A DNA stretch of 64,000 nucleotides from UBA1952 sp965246855 (GTDB lineage: Bacteria; Bacteroidota; Bacteroidia; Chitinophagales; Chitinophagaceae): positions 496,001 through 560,000 of the forward strand of contig CBDFFP010000005.1 of assembly GCA_965246855.1 (NCBI GenBank). The letters run 5' to 3'. The translations under genes were made by a program, and so were the position numbers. Below the pieces are notes generated by a model. It was not told the DNA's origin and searched no databases. It saw only the letters and a list, made by a program, of their open reading frames with translations. The first letter of the stretch is position 1, and each line of letters starts with the position of its first letter. Positions 22,393-31,346 of this stretch are shown piece after piece.

Positions 22393-23742
22393 ATGAAATC
22401 AAAAATAGTCGTCCTGCTTCTCGGAATCGTCGCGCTGTTTATCACGCTGAACCGGGGTATCTGGCAGGAGCAGCGGGTAATTAGCTGGGATGGCACAGGA
22501 TATTACATGTATCTGCCCGCAGCGATTATCCACCACGATTTGGGGCATCTTTCTTTTTACGCGCATATTGATAGCGTGTATCACCCAAGCGGCGATGTGT
22601 TGCAATACACCATTCAAAGCCATGAAGCCACCGGAAGGCGCTCTACCCATTACCCGATGGGCGTGGCGCTTTTGGAACTGCCGGGGTTTTTGGTTGCAGA
22701 TTACTTCACTAGGCATTACGGACAATATCCCCGGGATGGCTATAGCGCGCCCTACCAGTTGGCCGTAGCGCTTGGTACAATCGGCTGGGTCATAATAGGC
22801 CTCTTTCTTTTACGCCGCTTCCTGCTGCGGTTTTATCCGGAATCTGTTGTGTGGAAAGTGCTGCTGCTCGCTTTCGCAGGCACCAATCTGTATTACTACA
22901 CGGCTTTTTTCCCCAGTTGGAGCCATCCCTACTCTTTCTTTCTGTTTGCAGTCGTATTGTACGTGACGGAATCGTGGTACAGAGAAGGGAAACTAAAGTG
23001 GGTGCTGCTGTTGGGATTAACGATGGGATTGGTGGTTATCACCCGGCCTTCCAATATTGTGATTGCACTTATTCCGCTTCTGTGGCCGCAGGAGCGGCAT
23101 AATGGTAGAGTTGCTTTCCTCAAAAGCCAGCTTTGGGGCCTTTTTGCGGCATTTCTGCTGTTTGTTGGGGTGCTGTTCCTGCAAATGACTTACTGGAAGT
23201 ATGTTACCGGTCAATGGGTTTATTATTCTTACAAAGAAGAAGGCTTCGACTTTTTGCACCCAAGATTGGTGAAAGGATTGTTTAGCTACCGCAAAGGTTG
23301 GGCCGTGTACACGCCGTTGGCCTTTCTGTTTTGTGTTGGGCTGTGGCCACTTTACCGGCGCAGCAAAGCTTTGTTTGCGCCTTTTGCGGCGTTTCTGGCT
23401 GTAAATATCTACGTCATATTCAGTTGGAAAGCCTGGCATTATGGGGGTTGTTTTTCTTGCCGGCCCATGGTGGAATCCGTAGCCGTGCTGGCCTTGCCTG
23501 CCTGTGCGCTGGTTCAACGTATTTCGTTGGCAAGAAAAGCCATCGTCCGGGCTGCTGCCACGGTGATTATAGGGTTTCTGGTCGTACTGAATCTCTTTCA
23601 GACGTATCAATACTCCTTAGGAGTAATTCATTATGACCGGATGACGCGGAAGTATTATTGGAGGGTATTTGGCAAACTCAAAGTAACGGAAGCAGACCGT
23701 CAGCTCCTGAGACCTGCAAGCGAAGACGAGCCGGATAATTAA
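22393..23742 (+). CDS. Multi-pass membrane protein, probable GT-C type glycosyltransferase
   Basis: 449 residues from the ATG at 22393 (MKSKIVVLLLGIVALFI). About nine to ten hydrophobic helices are visible. The first periplasmic loop (QEQRVISWDGTGYYMYLPAA) carries an Asp soon after TM1, and HYPMGVALLELPGF follows, as in GT39/ArnT-like polyprenyl-dependent transferases. The second gene downstream (24237) has the same plan. Likely substrate is a lipid-linked sugar; the acceptor cannot be named. Confidence 0.65.
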   Translation: MKSKIVVLLLGIVALFITLNRGIWQEQRVISWDGTGYYMYLPAAIIHHDLGHLSFYAHIDSVYHPSGDVLQYTIQSHEATGRRSTHYPMGVALLELPGFLVADYFTRHYGQYPRDGYSAPYQLAVALGTIGWVIIGLFLLRRFLLRFYPESVVWKVLLLAFAGTNLYYYTAFFPSWSHPYSFFLFAVVLYVTESWYREGKLKWVLLLGLTMGLVVITRPSNIVIALIPLLWPQERHNGRVAFLKSQLWGLFAAFLLFVGVLFLQMTYWKYVTGQWVYYSYKEEGFDFLHPRLVKGLFSYRKGWAVYTPLAFLFCVGLWPLYRRSKALFAPFAAFLAVNIYVIFSWKAWHYGGCFSCRPMVESVAVLALPACALVQRISLARKAIVRAAATVIIGFLVVLNLFQTYQYSLGVIHYDRMTRKYYWRVFGKLKVTEADRQLLRPASEDEPDN

Positions 23743-23803
23743 AAACGATATTGGCTTCGCAATGCCAAGTTTTCAACAAAGCAAAATTCAGGAGGCGCCT
23801 GTT

Positions 23804-23811
23804 TAGCTTTG
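23804..23811 (+). promoter_or_regulatory. -7 promoter element of the gene at 23817
   Basis: TAGCTTTG, an exact TAnnTTTG, ends 5 nt before the ATG at 23817; the mRNA would be nearly leaderless. Confidence 0.55.
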
Positions 23812-23816
23812 CCCGC

Positions 23817-24227
23817 ATGAATGCCCGATTGCTTCCTCTCCTCTTTCCCTTGCTGCTTACTACAGCCCTGATTGTGGCGGGCATAGCTTATCAGGACAAG
23901 CTCGGGACGACGCATGACAGTTATGCGCGCCTGCAACAGGCATTGAAGGGAATAAACCCTTTTCTGCAAAAAGGCAGCCGCATTTATGTAACCGACCATA
24001 CCGGCGAAGAATTTTTTCACCCGCAGCTACCGGTTTTTCTGCCCTTTAACTACATCGTAAGGCAGGATACGGTGGATAAAGGGAGCATCTTGGGAGATTC
24101 GTTGCTCACCATTCAAAAAAAGCAGACCTCCACAATTGATACGGCCCGCCTCCAGGTTACGCATCACATCGTCTGGCGCCGTAACGAAGGCGGCTATGTG
24201 GCGAATCTCTGGTTCAAACGTCGTTAA
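23817..24227 (+). CDS. Single-pass membrane-anchored protein, unknown family
   Basis: 136 residues. One N-terminal transmembrane or signal-anchor segment (LLPLLFPLLLTTALIVAGI), then a soluble periplasmic part with strands (IYVTDHTGEEFFHPQLPVF, VTHHIVWRRNEGGYVANLWF). It is 9 nt upstream of the GT-C-like gene at 24237 and 74 nt after the one at 22393, so it may be an accessory of the same surface-glycan locus. No motif was recognised. Confidence 0.55.
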   Translation: MNARLLPLLFPLLLTTALIVAGIAYQDKLGTTHDSYARLQQALKGINPFLQKGSRIYVTDHTGEEFFHPQLPVFLPFNYIVRQDTVDKGSILGDSLLTIQKKQTSTIDTARLQVTHHIVWRRNEGGYVANLWFKRR

Positions 24228-24236
24228 CGCCCTGCT

Positions 24237-25514
24237 ATGCAACTCCTCAACCGGCAGATTCAGCGTATCGCAATATTTATTGGCCTTTGTGGCATCCTCT
24301 ATTTTCTGGGCCTGATTGTATCCGCTCCGATGTGGCTGATATGGACAGGACTAGGCGTTGCGGCGATAGTGCTCGTTCTGCAAAAGAATACTGATTATGG
24401 CGAGGAAATAAAGACAAAGCGCCGGGCCATGTGGCTGTCGTGGGTCATCCTGGCGATAGGGATGGGCCTGCTTACAAACCGTTGTTATTATATTGTAGAA
24501 GTGCATGGCGGATGGGATGCGTGGGCCATGTGGAATTATAAGGCACGGGCCATGACCGACCCGCACTACTGGAGCATCTTCCTGGATCGCAGCTCCACCG
24601 TGCACAGCGATTATCCCCTGATGCTTCCAGGTATCAACGCACTGTTCTTACGCACGCTGGGCCCTGCAAGTACAGAGATGGTACCCTATTTGCTCACTTT
24701 CGGCATTACCCTGCTTATTCCTGTATGGATATTTGCGCGGCTTGCGCATAAACAGCTACTTGCCGCATCTGTCGTGCTGCTGCTTTTTGCTACCAGCGAT
24801 GCGTATCTGTTTCAGGGCGTGTCGCAGTACGCAGATGTGTTGCTGGGATTTTTTTTCCTGGGGGCCATTACAGCCATGGAGGCCACCCGCAAATCCGGCG
24901 CGCCTGCGCAGCTAAAGCAATGCGGATTTTTTTGGGGGGGCTGCCTTTGGACAAAGAATGAAGGGGTTTTGCTATGCACCGTTGCTATTTTATATTGGCT
25001 GCCCTATCTGCTGCGCGCGCGTGGCCTGCGACCCTTTCTGGTGGGGGCCGCGTTACCGCTCCTGACATGGGGAATTTTTAAAATCGGCTGGCCCATGCCG
25101 AATGACATGCTTACCTTGAATACAAGTAGTTCAAAAATGGCGCTGCTATCCGACGGAAGCCGGTACGCAGCCATTTGGGACGGGCTAAAGGCTTTGATGA
25201 CAGGTCCGTTCTTCTGGGTGCAAATCATTTTCTGGCAGATGGCGGGGCTGTGTCTGCTAAGAAGGCGATGGCCGGCGCAGGCGTTTTTTCTGGTGCTAAG
25301 CTGCCTGGCCGTTTACAGTTTTATTTATGTCATCACCCCGCACGACCTCCCGTGGCACCTCGCCACCTCGCAATTGCGCCTGCTTTTCCAGCTTATCCCG
25401 GCATTTGTTTATTCCATCGTTGCAACAATGCTATCGTTGCAAGAGCCGGATGACTCTAAGTCGCTTTTTGGAAGAGCATTGCGCACAGCACTCCACACGG
25501 ACGCAGACAAATAA
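24237..25514 (+). CDS. Multi-pass membrane protein, probable GT-C type glycosyltransferase
   Basis: 425 residues with about ten hydrophobic helices. The first large loop contains VEVHGGWDAWAMWNYKARAM, an acidic residue after TM positions as in GT-C enzymes, then HSDYPLMLPGINALFLRTLG. It lacks a cytoplasmic catalytic domain. The gene follows a small anchored protein after 9 nt. It is similar in architecture, but not closely in sequence, to the product of 22393-23742. Confidence 0.65.
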   Translation: MQLLNRQIQRIAIFIGLCGILYFLGLIVSAPMWLIWTGLGVAAIVLVLQKNTDYGEEIKTKRRAMWLSWVILAIGMGLLTNRCYYIVEVHGGWDAWAMWNYKARAMTDPHYWSIFLDRSSTVHSDYPLMLPGINALFLRTLGPASTEMVPYLLTFGITLLIPVWIFARLAHKQLLAASVVLLLFATSDAYLFQGVSQYADVLLGFFFLGAITAMEATRKSGAPAQLKQCGFFWGGCLWTKNEGVLLCTVAILYWLPYLLRARGLRPFLVGAALPLLTWGIFKIGWPMPNDMLTLNTSSSKMALLSDGSRYAAIWDGLKALMTGPFFWVQIIFWQMAGLCLLRRRWPAQAFFLVLSCLAVYSFIYVITPHDLPWHLATSQLRLLFQLIPAFVYSIVATMLSLQEPDDSKSLFGRALRTALHTDADK

Positions 25515-25517
25515 AAG

Positions 25518-25555
25518 GTTGTCCCGTTTCCAAAACCGGGCAGGTGGTTTTATTT
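25518..25555 (+). terminator. Candidate terminator after the gene at 24237
   Basis: GTTGTCCCGTTT and AAACCGGGCAGGTGG pair imperfectly, followed by TTTTATTT. It fits the end of the three-gene membrane locus. Confidence 0.45.
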
Positions 25556-25664
25556 CTACTTCCCTCTGACAACTCCCGCCTCCTGCCTGCGTTTTAAAAC
25601 TATCTTCGCGCCTTCCATTTTCTTAAAGACGGTTCCTCCCTTTTCCTGCGGATTTTTCCGGGTT

Positions 25665-28337
25665 ATGCGTTTGTGTAGATTTCTCTTGGTGATTGTTTTA
25701 TGGGTGCTGGGAGGAAGCGAATCTGCACGGGCACAGGAAGGAATCGTTTCTGACAGCCTGCTGCACCGCCGCGCCGATTCTTTACTCGCCGACTCCATCA
25801 CCCGCCGCGTAGACAGCCTCACAAAAACGGGTGCGCTTCCGGAAATCCGGGTGACGGATACGGCGATTCCGCGCATTGCCACAGCTCCCCCCGAAAGTGG
25901 AAAAACGTGGAAAATCACGGGCCATATTTTCGATAAACACACTCACGAGACGCTGCCTTTTGCCAATGTCCGCGTGCCGCGCAGCAACATCGGCGAGCCA
26001 ACGGATCTGGACGGAAATTTCTCCATTACCATCCAAAATCCGCCGGTGGATTCGCTGGTCATCACGGCGATGGGTTATCGTCCGTGGAAGATGCGCCTGA
26101 ACCCGGCCAAGCTCACGCCCGAACTGACGATTGAACTGGAGCGCGCCGAAAACGAGCTGAAAGAAGTGGTGATTCGCCCCGGCCTCGACCCGGCGATAAA
26201 GCTGATGCGCAAAGTAGTAGCCGCTAAGCCGCGCAACGACCCGGATAGGATGGACGCGTATCGTTGCGAACTCTACAACAAACTGGAAGTGGACATCCAG
26301 CGCCTCAGCCGCGCGCAGTTTGAAAAGCTGCCGGGCATGAAGCAGTTCAGCTTTATCTACGACAACTACGACAGCACGTCGGACGCCATTCCGTTCCTGC
26401 CGTTTTTCCTTACCGAAACGCTCTCTGACTATTATTTCCGGGAGCGTCCGACGAAGAAGCGCGAAGTGGTAAAAGCGTCTCTGGTAAAAGGTGTGCGCAA
26501 TGAAACCATTACGGAGTTTCTGGGCGGGATGTACGTGAAACTGAACACTTACCGCAACCGCATTCCGGTGTTTGACAAGAATTATGTTTCGCCCATTTCC
26601 GACAATGGCGAGCTGTACTACAAGTATAAAATCCGCGACACGCAGACAGTGATGGGCCACACCGTTTACCGGCTGCAATACGCCCCCAAACGCCCCGGCG
26701 AAAACTGTTTTTACGGCGATTTCTGGATTGTGGATACCTCGTTTGCCGTGCAGCGCATCAGCTTGGAACTCCCCAAAGAAGCCAACATCAACTGGGTGAG
26801 CCGCATGAGCCTTTACCAAGAGTTTTCGCCCTTCGGCGACTCGCTCTGGACGGTGGCAAAAGACAAGTTTGTGGTGGATTTTCACCTGCCTTACGGCGGC
26901 AAAAAACTGCCCGGATTTATTGCCCGCAAAACGGCTATCTACAACAAATACGACACGAGCCTTGCCGTTGCAAATGCAGGCTTGGAAAACCCGGAATACC
27001 ATCGCGACGTAGTGGTCACCGACAGCGCACGCAACACCACAGCGGCACAGTGGGAGAGCCTGCGCCCGGAAATTCTTAGCAAGAACGAGCGGGCCATTTA
27101 CCGCACGGTGGACACGTTGCAAAACCTGCCGGCATTCGTCCGCGCCAAGAACTGGATGCGCTTTCTGTTTACAGGACGGAAGGAAGTAGGTATGTTCGAC
27201 ATTGGCCCGATCTGGAGTTTTTACAGCCGCAACCCGGTAGAAGGAAACCGCCTCCGGTTTGGCGGCAGCACCAACGAAAAGCTGTTTAAAAACGTGCAAC
27301 TGGAAGGCTACGTGGCCTATGGCACGCGCGATAATCGCTGGAAATACAAAGCTTCCATCCTCTGGCTTCTTAACCGCGATCCGCGCACCGCTTTTTATCT
27401 TTCCTATACCCACGACATTGACCGCTCTACCAACTACTACACCGAAAGCGCCAACACCGACAACATTTTTACCAATGTGCTGCGTAAAGGACACATGCCG
27501 TGGCGCGTGGCTTTCAATAAGGAACTGCGACTGGAATGGCGCAAAGAATATTACAGCGGCCTGAGCCATAAGCTGATCGCTGCGCGCCGGGAGTTTACGC
27601 CCTATGCACCGCTGCCCACCGTATTTAACGGGATGGACGGCACGCCGACGAATACACTTGTAACAACAGAGTTGGGCGCGAGTATTCGCTTTGCCTACAA
27701 GGAGCGGTTCATCAACGGCAGATTCCGGCGCGCGAGCCTCGGCAGCCGTTACCCGATAGTAGAACTGCGCTACGCCCACGGCATTCGCGGGATGCTGGGC
27801 GGTGCGTATAATTACGACAAGCTATCTCTGACGGTGAACTACAAAATGCGGCTCGGCGGGCTGGGCAAAGCGCAGGCAACACTCTTTGGCGGAAAGGTTT
27901 TTGGCGATTTGCCGTATCCGATTCTGGAAGTGCATCCGGGAAACGATTTTTATTCCTACAATCCCAACGCCTTCAACATGATGAACCGCTACGAGTTCAT
28001 CTCTGATACCTACGCGGGCTTTTTCTGGGAACACGATTTAGGCGGCGGACTTTTCAATTATGTTCCGCTCTTGAAGAAAGCGAAGCTGCGGCAGTTCTGG
28101 ACAGCCAAAGGCGTGGTGGGACATTTATCCGAAGCAAATAAAGACATCAATCTGCAACACGGATATCCGTTCCGCACGCTGGAGCGCAAGCCTTATGTAG
28201 AAATCGGGACGGGCGTAGAAAACATCTTCCAGCTTTTCCGGGTGGATTTCGTGTGGAGAGTGATGCCCGGCCATTCGCCATTTGAAGAGCGCAGCCGGTA
28301 TTTTGGTGTGTTCGGGTCGATGAAACTGGCGTTTTAA
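25665..28337 (+). CDS. Outer-membrane protein with carboxypeptidase-like regulatory domain and DUF5686
   Basis: 890 residues. A signal peptide ends near ARAQ. Residues ~85-165 form a carboxypeptidase-regulatory-like (TonB-receptor plug-proximal type) domain: ITGHIFDKHTHETLPFANV, with PTDLDGNFSI. DUF5686 follows to the C-terminus, with strand-rich segments ending SRYFGVFGSMKLAF, an aromatic terminus typical of outer-membrane barrels. The part around residues 165-200 (VVIRPGLDPAIKLMRKVV, AKPRNDPDRM) resembles the N-terminal region of the three secreted paralogs at 29.1-32.3 kb. A -7-like TATCTTCG lies about 55 nt upstream. Confidence 0.9.
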   Translation: MRLCRFLLVIVLWVLGGSESARAQEGIVSDSLLHRRADSLLADSITRRVDSLTKTGALPEIRVTDTAIPRIATAPPESGKTWKITGHIFDKHTHETLPFANVRVPRSNIGEPTDLDGNFSITIQNPPVDSLVITAMGYRPWKMRLNPAKLTPELTIELERAENELKEVVIRPGLDPAIKLMRKVVAAKPRNDPDRMDAYRCELYNKLEVDIQRLSRAQFEKLPGMKQFSFIYDNYDSTSDAIPFLPFFLTETLSDYYFRERPTKKREVVKASLVKGVRNETITEFLGGMYVKLNTYRNRIPVFDKNYVSPISDNGELYYKYKIRDTQTVMGHTVYRLQYAPKRPGENCFYGDFWIVDTSFAVQRISLELPKEANINWVSRMSLYQEFSPFGDSLWTVAKDKFVVDFHLPYGGKKLPGFIARKTAIYNKYDTSLAVANAGLENPEYHRDVVVTDSARNTTAAQWESLRPEILSKNERAIYRTVDTLQNLPAFVRAKNWMRFLFTGRKEVGMFDIGPIWSFYSRNPVEGNRLRFGGSTNEKLFKNVQLEGYVAYGTRDNRWKYKASILWLLNRDPRTAFYLSYTHDIDRSTNYYTESANTDNIFTNVLRKGHMPWRVAFNKELRLEWRKEYYSGLSHKLIAARREFTPYAPLPTVFNGMDGTPTNTLVTTELGASIRFAYKERFINGRFRRASLGSRYPIVELRYAHGIRGMLGGAYNYDKLSLTVNYKMRLGGLGKAQATLFGGKVFGDLPYPILEVHPGNDFYSYNPNAFNMMNRYEFISDTYAGFFWEHDLGGGLFNYVPLLKKAKLRQFWTAKGVVGHLSEANKDINLQHGYPFRTLERKPYVEIGTGVENIFQLFRVDFVWRVMPGHSPFEERSRYFGVFGSMKLAF

Positions 28338-28363
28338 AAGAAGCGTGATGTACGTTTTTAAGA

Positions 28364-29173
28364 ATGGAAGAAGTAGAAAAAGGCATTTTAAATAAGGAAG
28401 TTCAAAAACGTCTGCGCAACTTCTTAGACGAAGCCGTCCTTCGATACAACACGCCCGATTTTATTCCCCACGACCCGATTTCCATTCCGCACCGCTTCTC
28501 TAAAAAAGAAGACATAGAGATTTCCGGCCTGCTCGCTGCGACGCTCGCGTGGGGTCACCGGAAGATGATTATTCGCAATCTTTCGCGGCTGATGGAATGG
28601 ATGGACAATGCGCCGCACGACTTTATCCAAAACCACAAAGAGACGGATTTACGCCGCTTTGAAGGCTTCGCACATCGCACGTTCAACACGACAGACTTGC
28701 TGGCTTTCATTCAATTTCTAAAGCATCATTATCAGACAAACGACTCTTTGGAAAGAGTGTTCTTCGTGCCGGATTCGTCTAATGATACGGCTATAGAGAA
28801 AGGACTTATCCAATTTCGGGAATCGTTCTTTTCGTTGGAACATTCGCCGCTTCGCACCGGGAAACACGTAGCCTCGCCGGAACGGAAATCGGCTTGTAAG
28901 CGCCTGAATATGTTTCTCCGTTGGATGGTTCGCAAGGATGATGCAGGCGTGGACTTCGGCATCTGGAACCGGCTAAAACCTTCCCAACTGATCGCGCCTT
29001 TGGACGTTCACAGCGGACGCACGGCCCGGAAATTGGGCTTGCTCACCCGCCCGCAAGACGACTGGAAAGCCGCAACCGAACTCACCGAAAACCTGCGCCG
29101 CTTCTGTCCCGAAGACCCGGTGAAATATGATTTTGCGCTCTTCTCAATAAGTGTCGGAAACAGTAACGCCTGA
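28364..29173 (+). CDS. TIGR02757 family protein
   Basis: 269 residues, cytoplasmic. It matches the TIGR02757 family by RYNTPDFIPHDPISIPHRFS, the EISGLLAATLAWGHRKMIIR helix, the central basic KSACKRLNMFLRWMVRKDDAGVDFG, and the C-terminal DPVKYDFALFSISV. The LNMFLRWMVR and IAPLDVHSGR motifs suggest nucleic-acid handling, but no activity is established. Its 3' end overlaps the convergent secreted-protein gene by 30 nt, and it starts 26 nt after the DUF5686 gene. Confidence 0.92.
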   Translation: MEEVEKGILNKEVQKRLRNFLDEAVLRYNTPDFIPHDPISIPHRFSKKEDIEISGLLAATLAWGHRKMIIRNLSRLMEWMDNAPHDFIQNHKETDLRRFEGFAHRTFNTTDLLAFIQFLKHHYQTNDSLERVFFVPDSSNDTAIEKGLIQFRESFFSLEHSPLRTGKHVASPERKSACKRLNMFLRWMVRKDDAGVDFGIWNRLKPSQLIAPLDVHSGRTARKLGLLTRPQDDWKAATELTENLRRFCPEDPVKYDFALFSISVGNSNA

Positions 29174-30211
29174 TCTCGGAATTTTTCCGCCCGCGTCTTT
29201 GCGGAAGAAATTCTCCAAACTAAAGTATTTCAAACCTTCGTCGTTGCTCCGTTGGCGGGTATCGTCGGCTTTCAGTTCATAGCCAAAAGTATAATCGCGC
29301 AGTTCGTCTTTCTTCTTTCCGAAAAGATTGCCGGAAAACAGCATCAGGTTGTCAATTGCTTGGTAGTAGGTAAAGCAGTAACGCCCGTCGTCGCCTGCTT
29401 CCCACTTCTTGATGCTATAGGTTTTTTGTGCATTCTCCTCTGCCCGCGCCGCTGTCATTAGGGAGTCTGCCATGTTGTAGGATTTTGTTTTCCAGAACGC
29501 TTTCACCAGTTCGCGCGGCGCGGTGGTGGCTTTATAGATAGCTTCTTCCAGCACCCAGCCCTTGCGCAAAATCGTGAGCTTCTCGTAGGCCATAATCGTG
29601 TCGTCGTCCATCTTGGTGGTTACCATTTTAGAGAGAAAGTTGCGGTGGAATTTCCGGGGAATAATGACGTGATAGCGCAAGGAATCATCCCAACCACTGA
29701 CGGCATAAAAACCCTTTGTGGAAACGCTGTTGTCGGCGCGCCGTTCCAGCATTTGTAGCAGATTGGTTCCCTGCGGATAGCATGAAAAATTCAAAACGCG
29801 GTGATGGCTGTCGGCTTCCAAAAGGTCATTCACAATTGGCTTTTCTGCGGTGTCGCGCTTCAAGGTGTAGGTGAAGCTTTCGCCTTTTACGAGGTATGCC
29901 GGGATGTCTGCCTTAAACAGCGTGTCGTCAGTTTTGTAGAGAAGTGTCCGTGCCGTCATCGCCGCAATGGCAGGCTCCACATAGCTTTTGGGTGCGTGTT
30001 TAGTAACGCTGTCCAGCAGGTTTTCCAACTTTAGTTTCCGGGCGTGGATGGTTACGTCACCAATGTCTTTGCTCATGCGGCGCGTTTCCTGCGCATGAAG
30101 GGAAAAGGTTGCGCAAAGTGCGAGGAGAAGAGAAATGCAGCGCAAGAGAGAAAGGTTTTGATTGTATCGGCGGAACGGCGAAAAAGTTACAAACAGCGTG
30201 GAACAAGTCAT
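29144..30211 (-). CDS. Secreted protein, DUF5686-associated paralog A
   Basis: Up to 355 residues. A TTG further in would give the cleaner signal peptide RCISLLLALCATFSLHAQ; the ATG at 30211 is kept as the conservative start. After the signal comes DVTIHARKLKLENLLDSVTK, HAPKSYVEP, the family's shared start. Then strand-rich sequence (SFTYTLKRDTAE, WDDSLRYHVIIPRKF), a LRKGWVLEEA segment, and RYCFTYYQAIDNLMLFSGNLF. The three tandem genes 29144, 30323 and 31347 share VxxxxKLxxRDILDSV, NAPxxYxEP, an LRRGWV-type strand, YSIKKWExxDDGRYxF and a K-F-P-D-P region in two of them. They resemble the post-plug part of the upstream DUF5686 protein. Function unknown. Confidence 0.7.
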   Translation of the reverse strand: MTCSTLFVTFSPFRRYNQNLSLLRCISLLLALCATFSLHAQETRRMSKDIGDVTIHARKLKLENLLDSVTKHAPKSYVEPAIAAMTARTLLYKTDDTLFKADIPAYLVKGESFTYTLKRDTAEKPIVNDLLEADSHHRVLNFSCYPQGTNLLQMLERRADNSVSTKGFYAVSGWDDSLRYHVIIPRKFHRNFLSKMVTTKMDDDTIMAYEKLTILRKGWVLEEAIYKATTAPRELVKAFWKTKSYNMADSLMTAARAEENAQKTYSIKKWEAGDDGRYCFTYYQAIDNLMLFSGNLFGKKKDELRDYTFGYELKADDTRQRSNDEGLKYFSLENFFRKDAGGKIPRSGVTVSDTY

Positions 30212-30226
30212 TTTCGGAAATCATCT

Positions 30227-30291
30227 TTCGTCATCCTCGAAGAGGGTCTTAACGGACGCAAGCTGACAAGATCCCTTCGGTATGACAAAAG
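30227..30291. repeat. Interspersed element with core CTTAACGGACGCAAGCTGACA
   Basis: Ends TCGTCATCC and TATGACAAAAG are roughly complementary, and the core (CTTAACGGAYGCAAGCYGAC, then AAGATCCC) recurs at 61271-61335. It sits between paralogs A and B. Confidence 0.7.
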
Positions 30292-30322
30292 ATTTCCAAC
30301 AATTCGCCCGTATGATTTCAGC

Positions 30323-31291
30323 CTAATATTTCTTCCGGTCTTTCAGCAATTCCCCCAGCTCAAAAGGCACTAATTTCTCCGGCAAATCCTTCACGTAGTC
30401 ATATTCAATCTCCCCCGTTCCGAGATAACCTTCCGGGTCGGGAAATTTCTTAAACAAGGCCATAGAGAAGTTCAGCAGATTGTCGCTCCGCCCGCTGCGA
30501 TAAATGTAGTAGCGGCCTTTATCGCTGGGCATCCATTCGCGATACATCCCGAAACGCCGCAGATTGGGCTGTGCTTTGGCAGAATCTATCAACGCCCGCG
30601 CGCGGGTAAAAGAAGACGTTTCAATCAGTTCTTTCAGCTTCGTCGGGTCGTTCAGCAGTAGCGCGCTTTCGTGCGCCGTAATCACCCAGCCGCGACGGCG
30701 GATTTTGAGCAGCGTGTAGGAGAAAAGCGAGTCCTCATCAATATCAGAGATGAACGGGCGAATGATAATCGGGATGCTTCCCTTGCCTTTGGGGCGGAAA
30801 AGCAGGTAAAAATGCGGATCGGTTTCGTCTTGGTCAGAAGCGTAAAGGATGCGTTTGGTGTCGGCAATGCCGTCCAGACTTTTCATCACCGCCATCACGT
30901 TTGTGCCTGCCGGATACGGACGGTCATTAATCGTGAACACACGGTCCCACTGCGCTTTGGAGCGGATGTTGTCGTGCATGGTGCCTTTATCGGTGCTGTC
31001 CCAAAGCAGATTTCCATAAGTATATTCCTTTCCTTTTTTGAGATACACCGGAACTTGTGCATAAAAAGCGGTGTCCGTGCCGCGTGTGTAAGAAGCCGTA
31101 TAAGTAGCGGCAAGTTCCATCGGCTCGGCATAATTGCGCGGCGCATTGGCCACGATGCTGTCCAGAATATCGCGGACGGAAAGCTTTTTGGATTTCACGG
31201 TGATGCCTTCCAAATCTTGGTCTTTGATTTGGGCTTGGGCGGAGGATGTCCAGAAAAAGGAAAGCAATAAAGCGAAGAGCAGCAGGCGCAT
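30323..31291 (-). CDS. Secreted protein, DUF5686-associated paralog B
   Basis: 322 residues from the ATG at 31291 (MRLLLFALLLSFFWTSSAQAQ), a clean signal peptide; an earlier ATG adds eight polar residues. It begins KDQDLEGITVKSKKLSVRD, shared almost residue for residue with paralog C. Conserved blocks are NAPRNYAEPMELAATYTASY, DNIRSKAQWDRVFTIN, DPHFYLLFRPKGKGSIPI, LKIRRRGWVITA and FKKFPDPEGYLGTGEIEYDY. The mature part should be periplasmic or surface-attached; no catalytic motif is evident. It is the intact reference for the broken gene next to it. Confidence 0.75.
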   Translation of the reverse strand: MRLLLFALLLSFFWTSSAQAQIKDQDLEGITVKSKKLSVRDILDSIVANAPRNYAEPMELAATYTASYTRGTDTAFYAQVPVYLKKGKEYTYGNLLWDSTDKGTMHDNIRSKAQWDRVFTINDRPYPAGTNVMAVMKSLDGIADTKRILYASDQDETDPHFYLLFRPKGKGSIPIIIRPFISDIDEDSLFSYTLLKIRRRGWVITAHESALLLNDPTKLKELIETSSFTRARALIDSAKAQPNLRRFGMYREWMPSDKGRYYIYRSGRSDNLLNFSMALFKKFPDPEGYLGTGEIEYDYVKDLPEKLVPFELGELLKDRKKY

Positions 31292-31346
31292 AGTGAAGAC
31301 AAAGAAACGCGGCAAAAGCGGGAAACCGGCTTCCGGGAGCAGAAAA

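Noticed and set aside
25782..27779. Long open frame (665 codons) antisense to the DUF5686 gene
   Set aside because: Shadow of a GC-rich coding strand; the plus-strand product has a clear signal peptide, domains and length.
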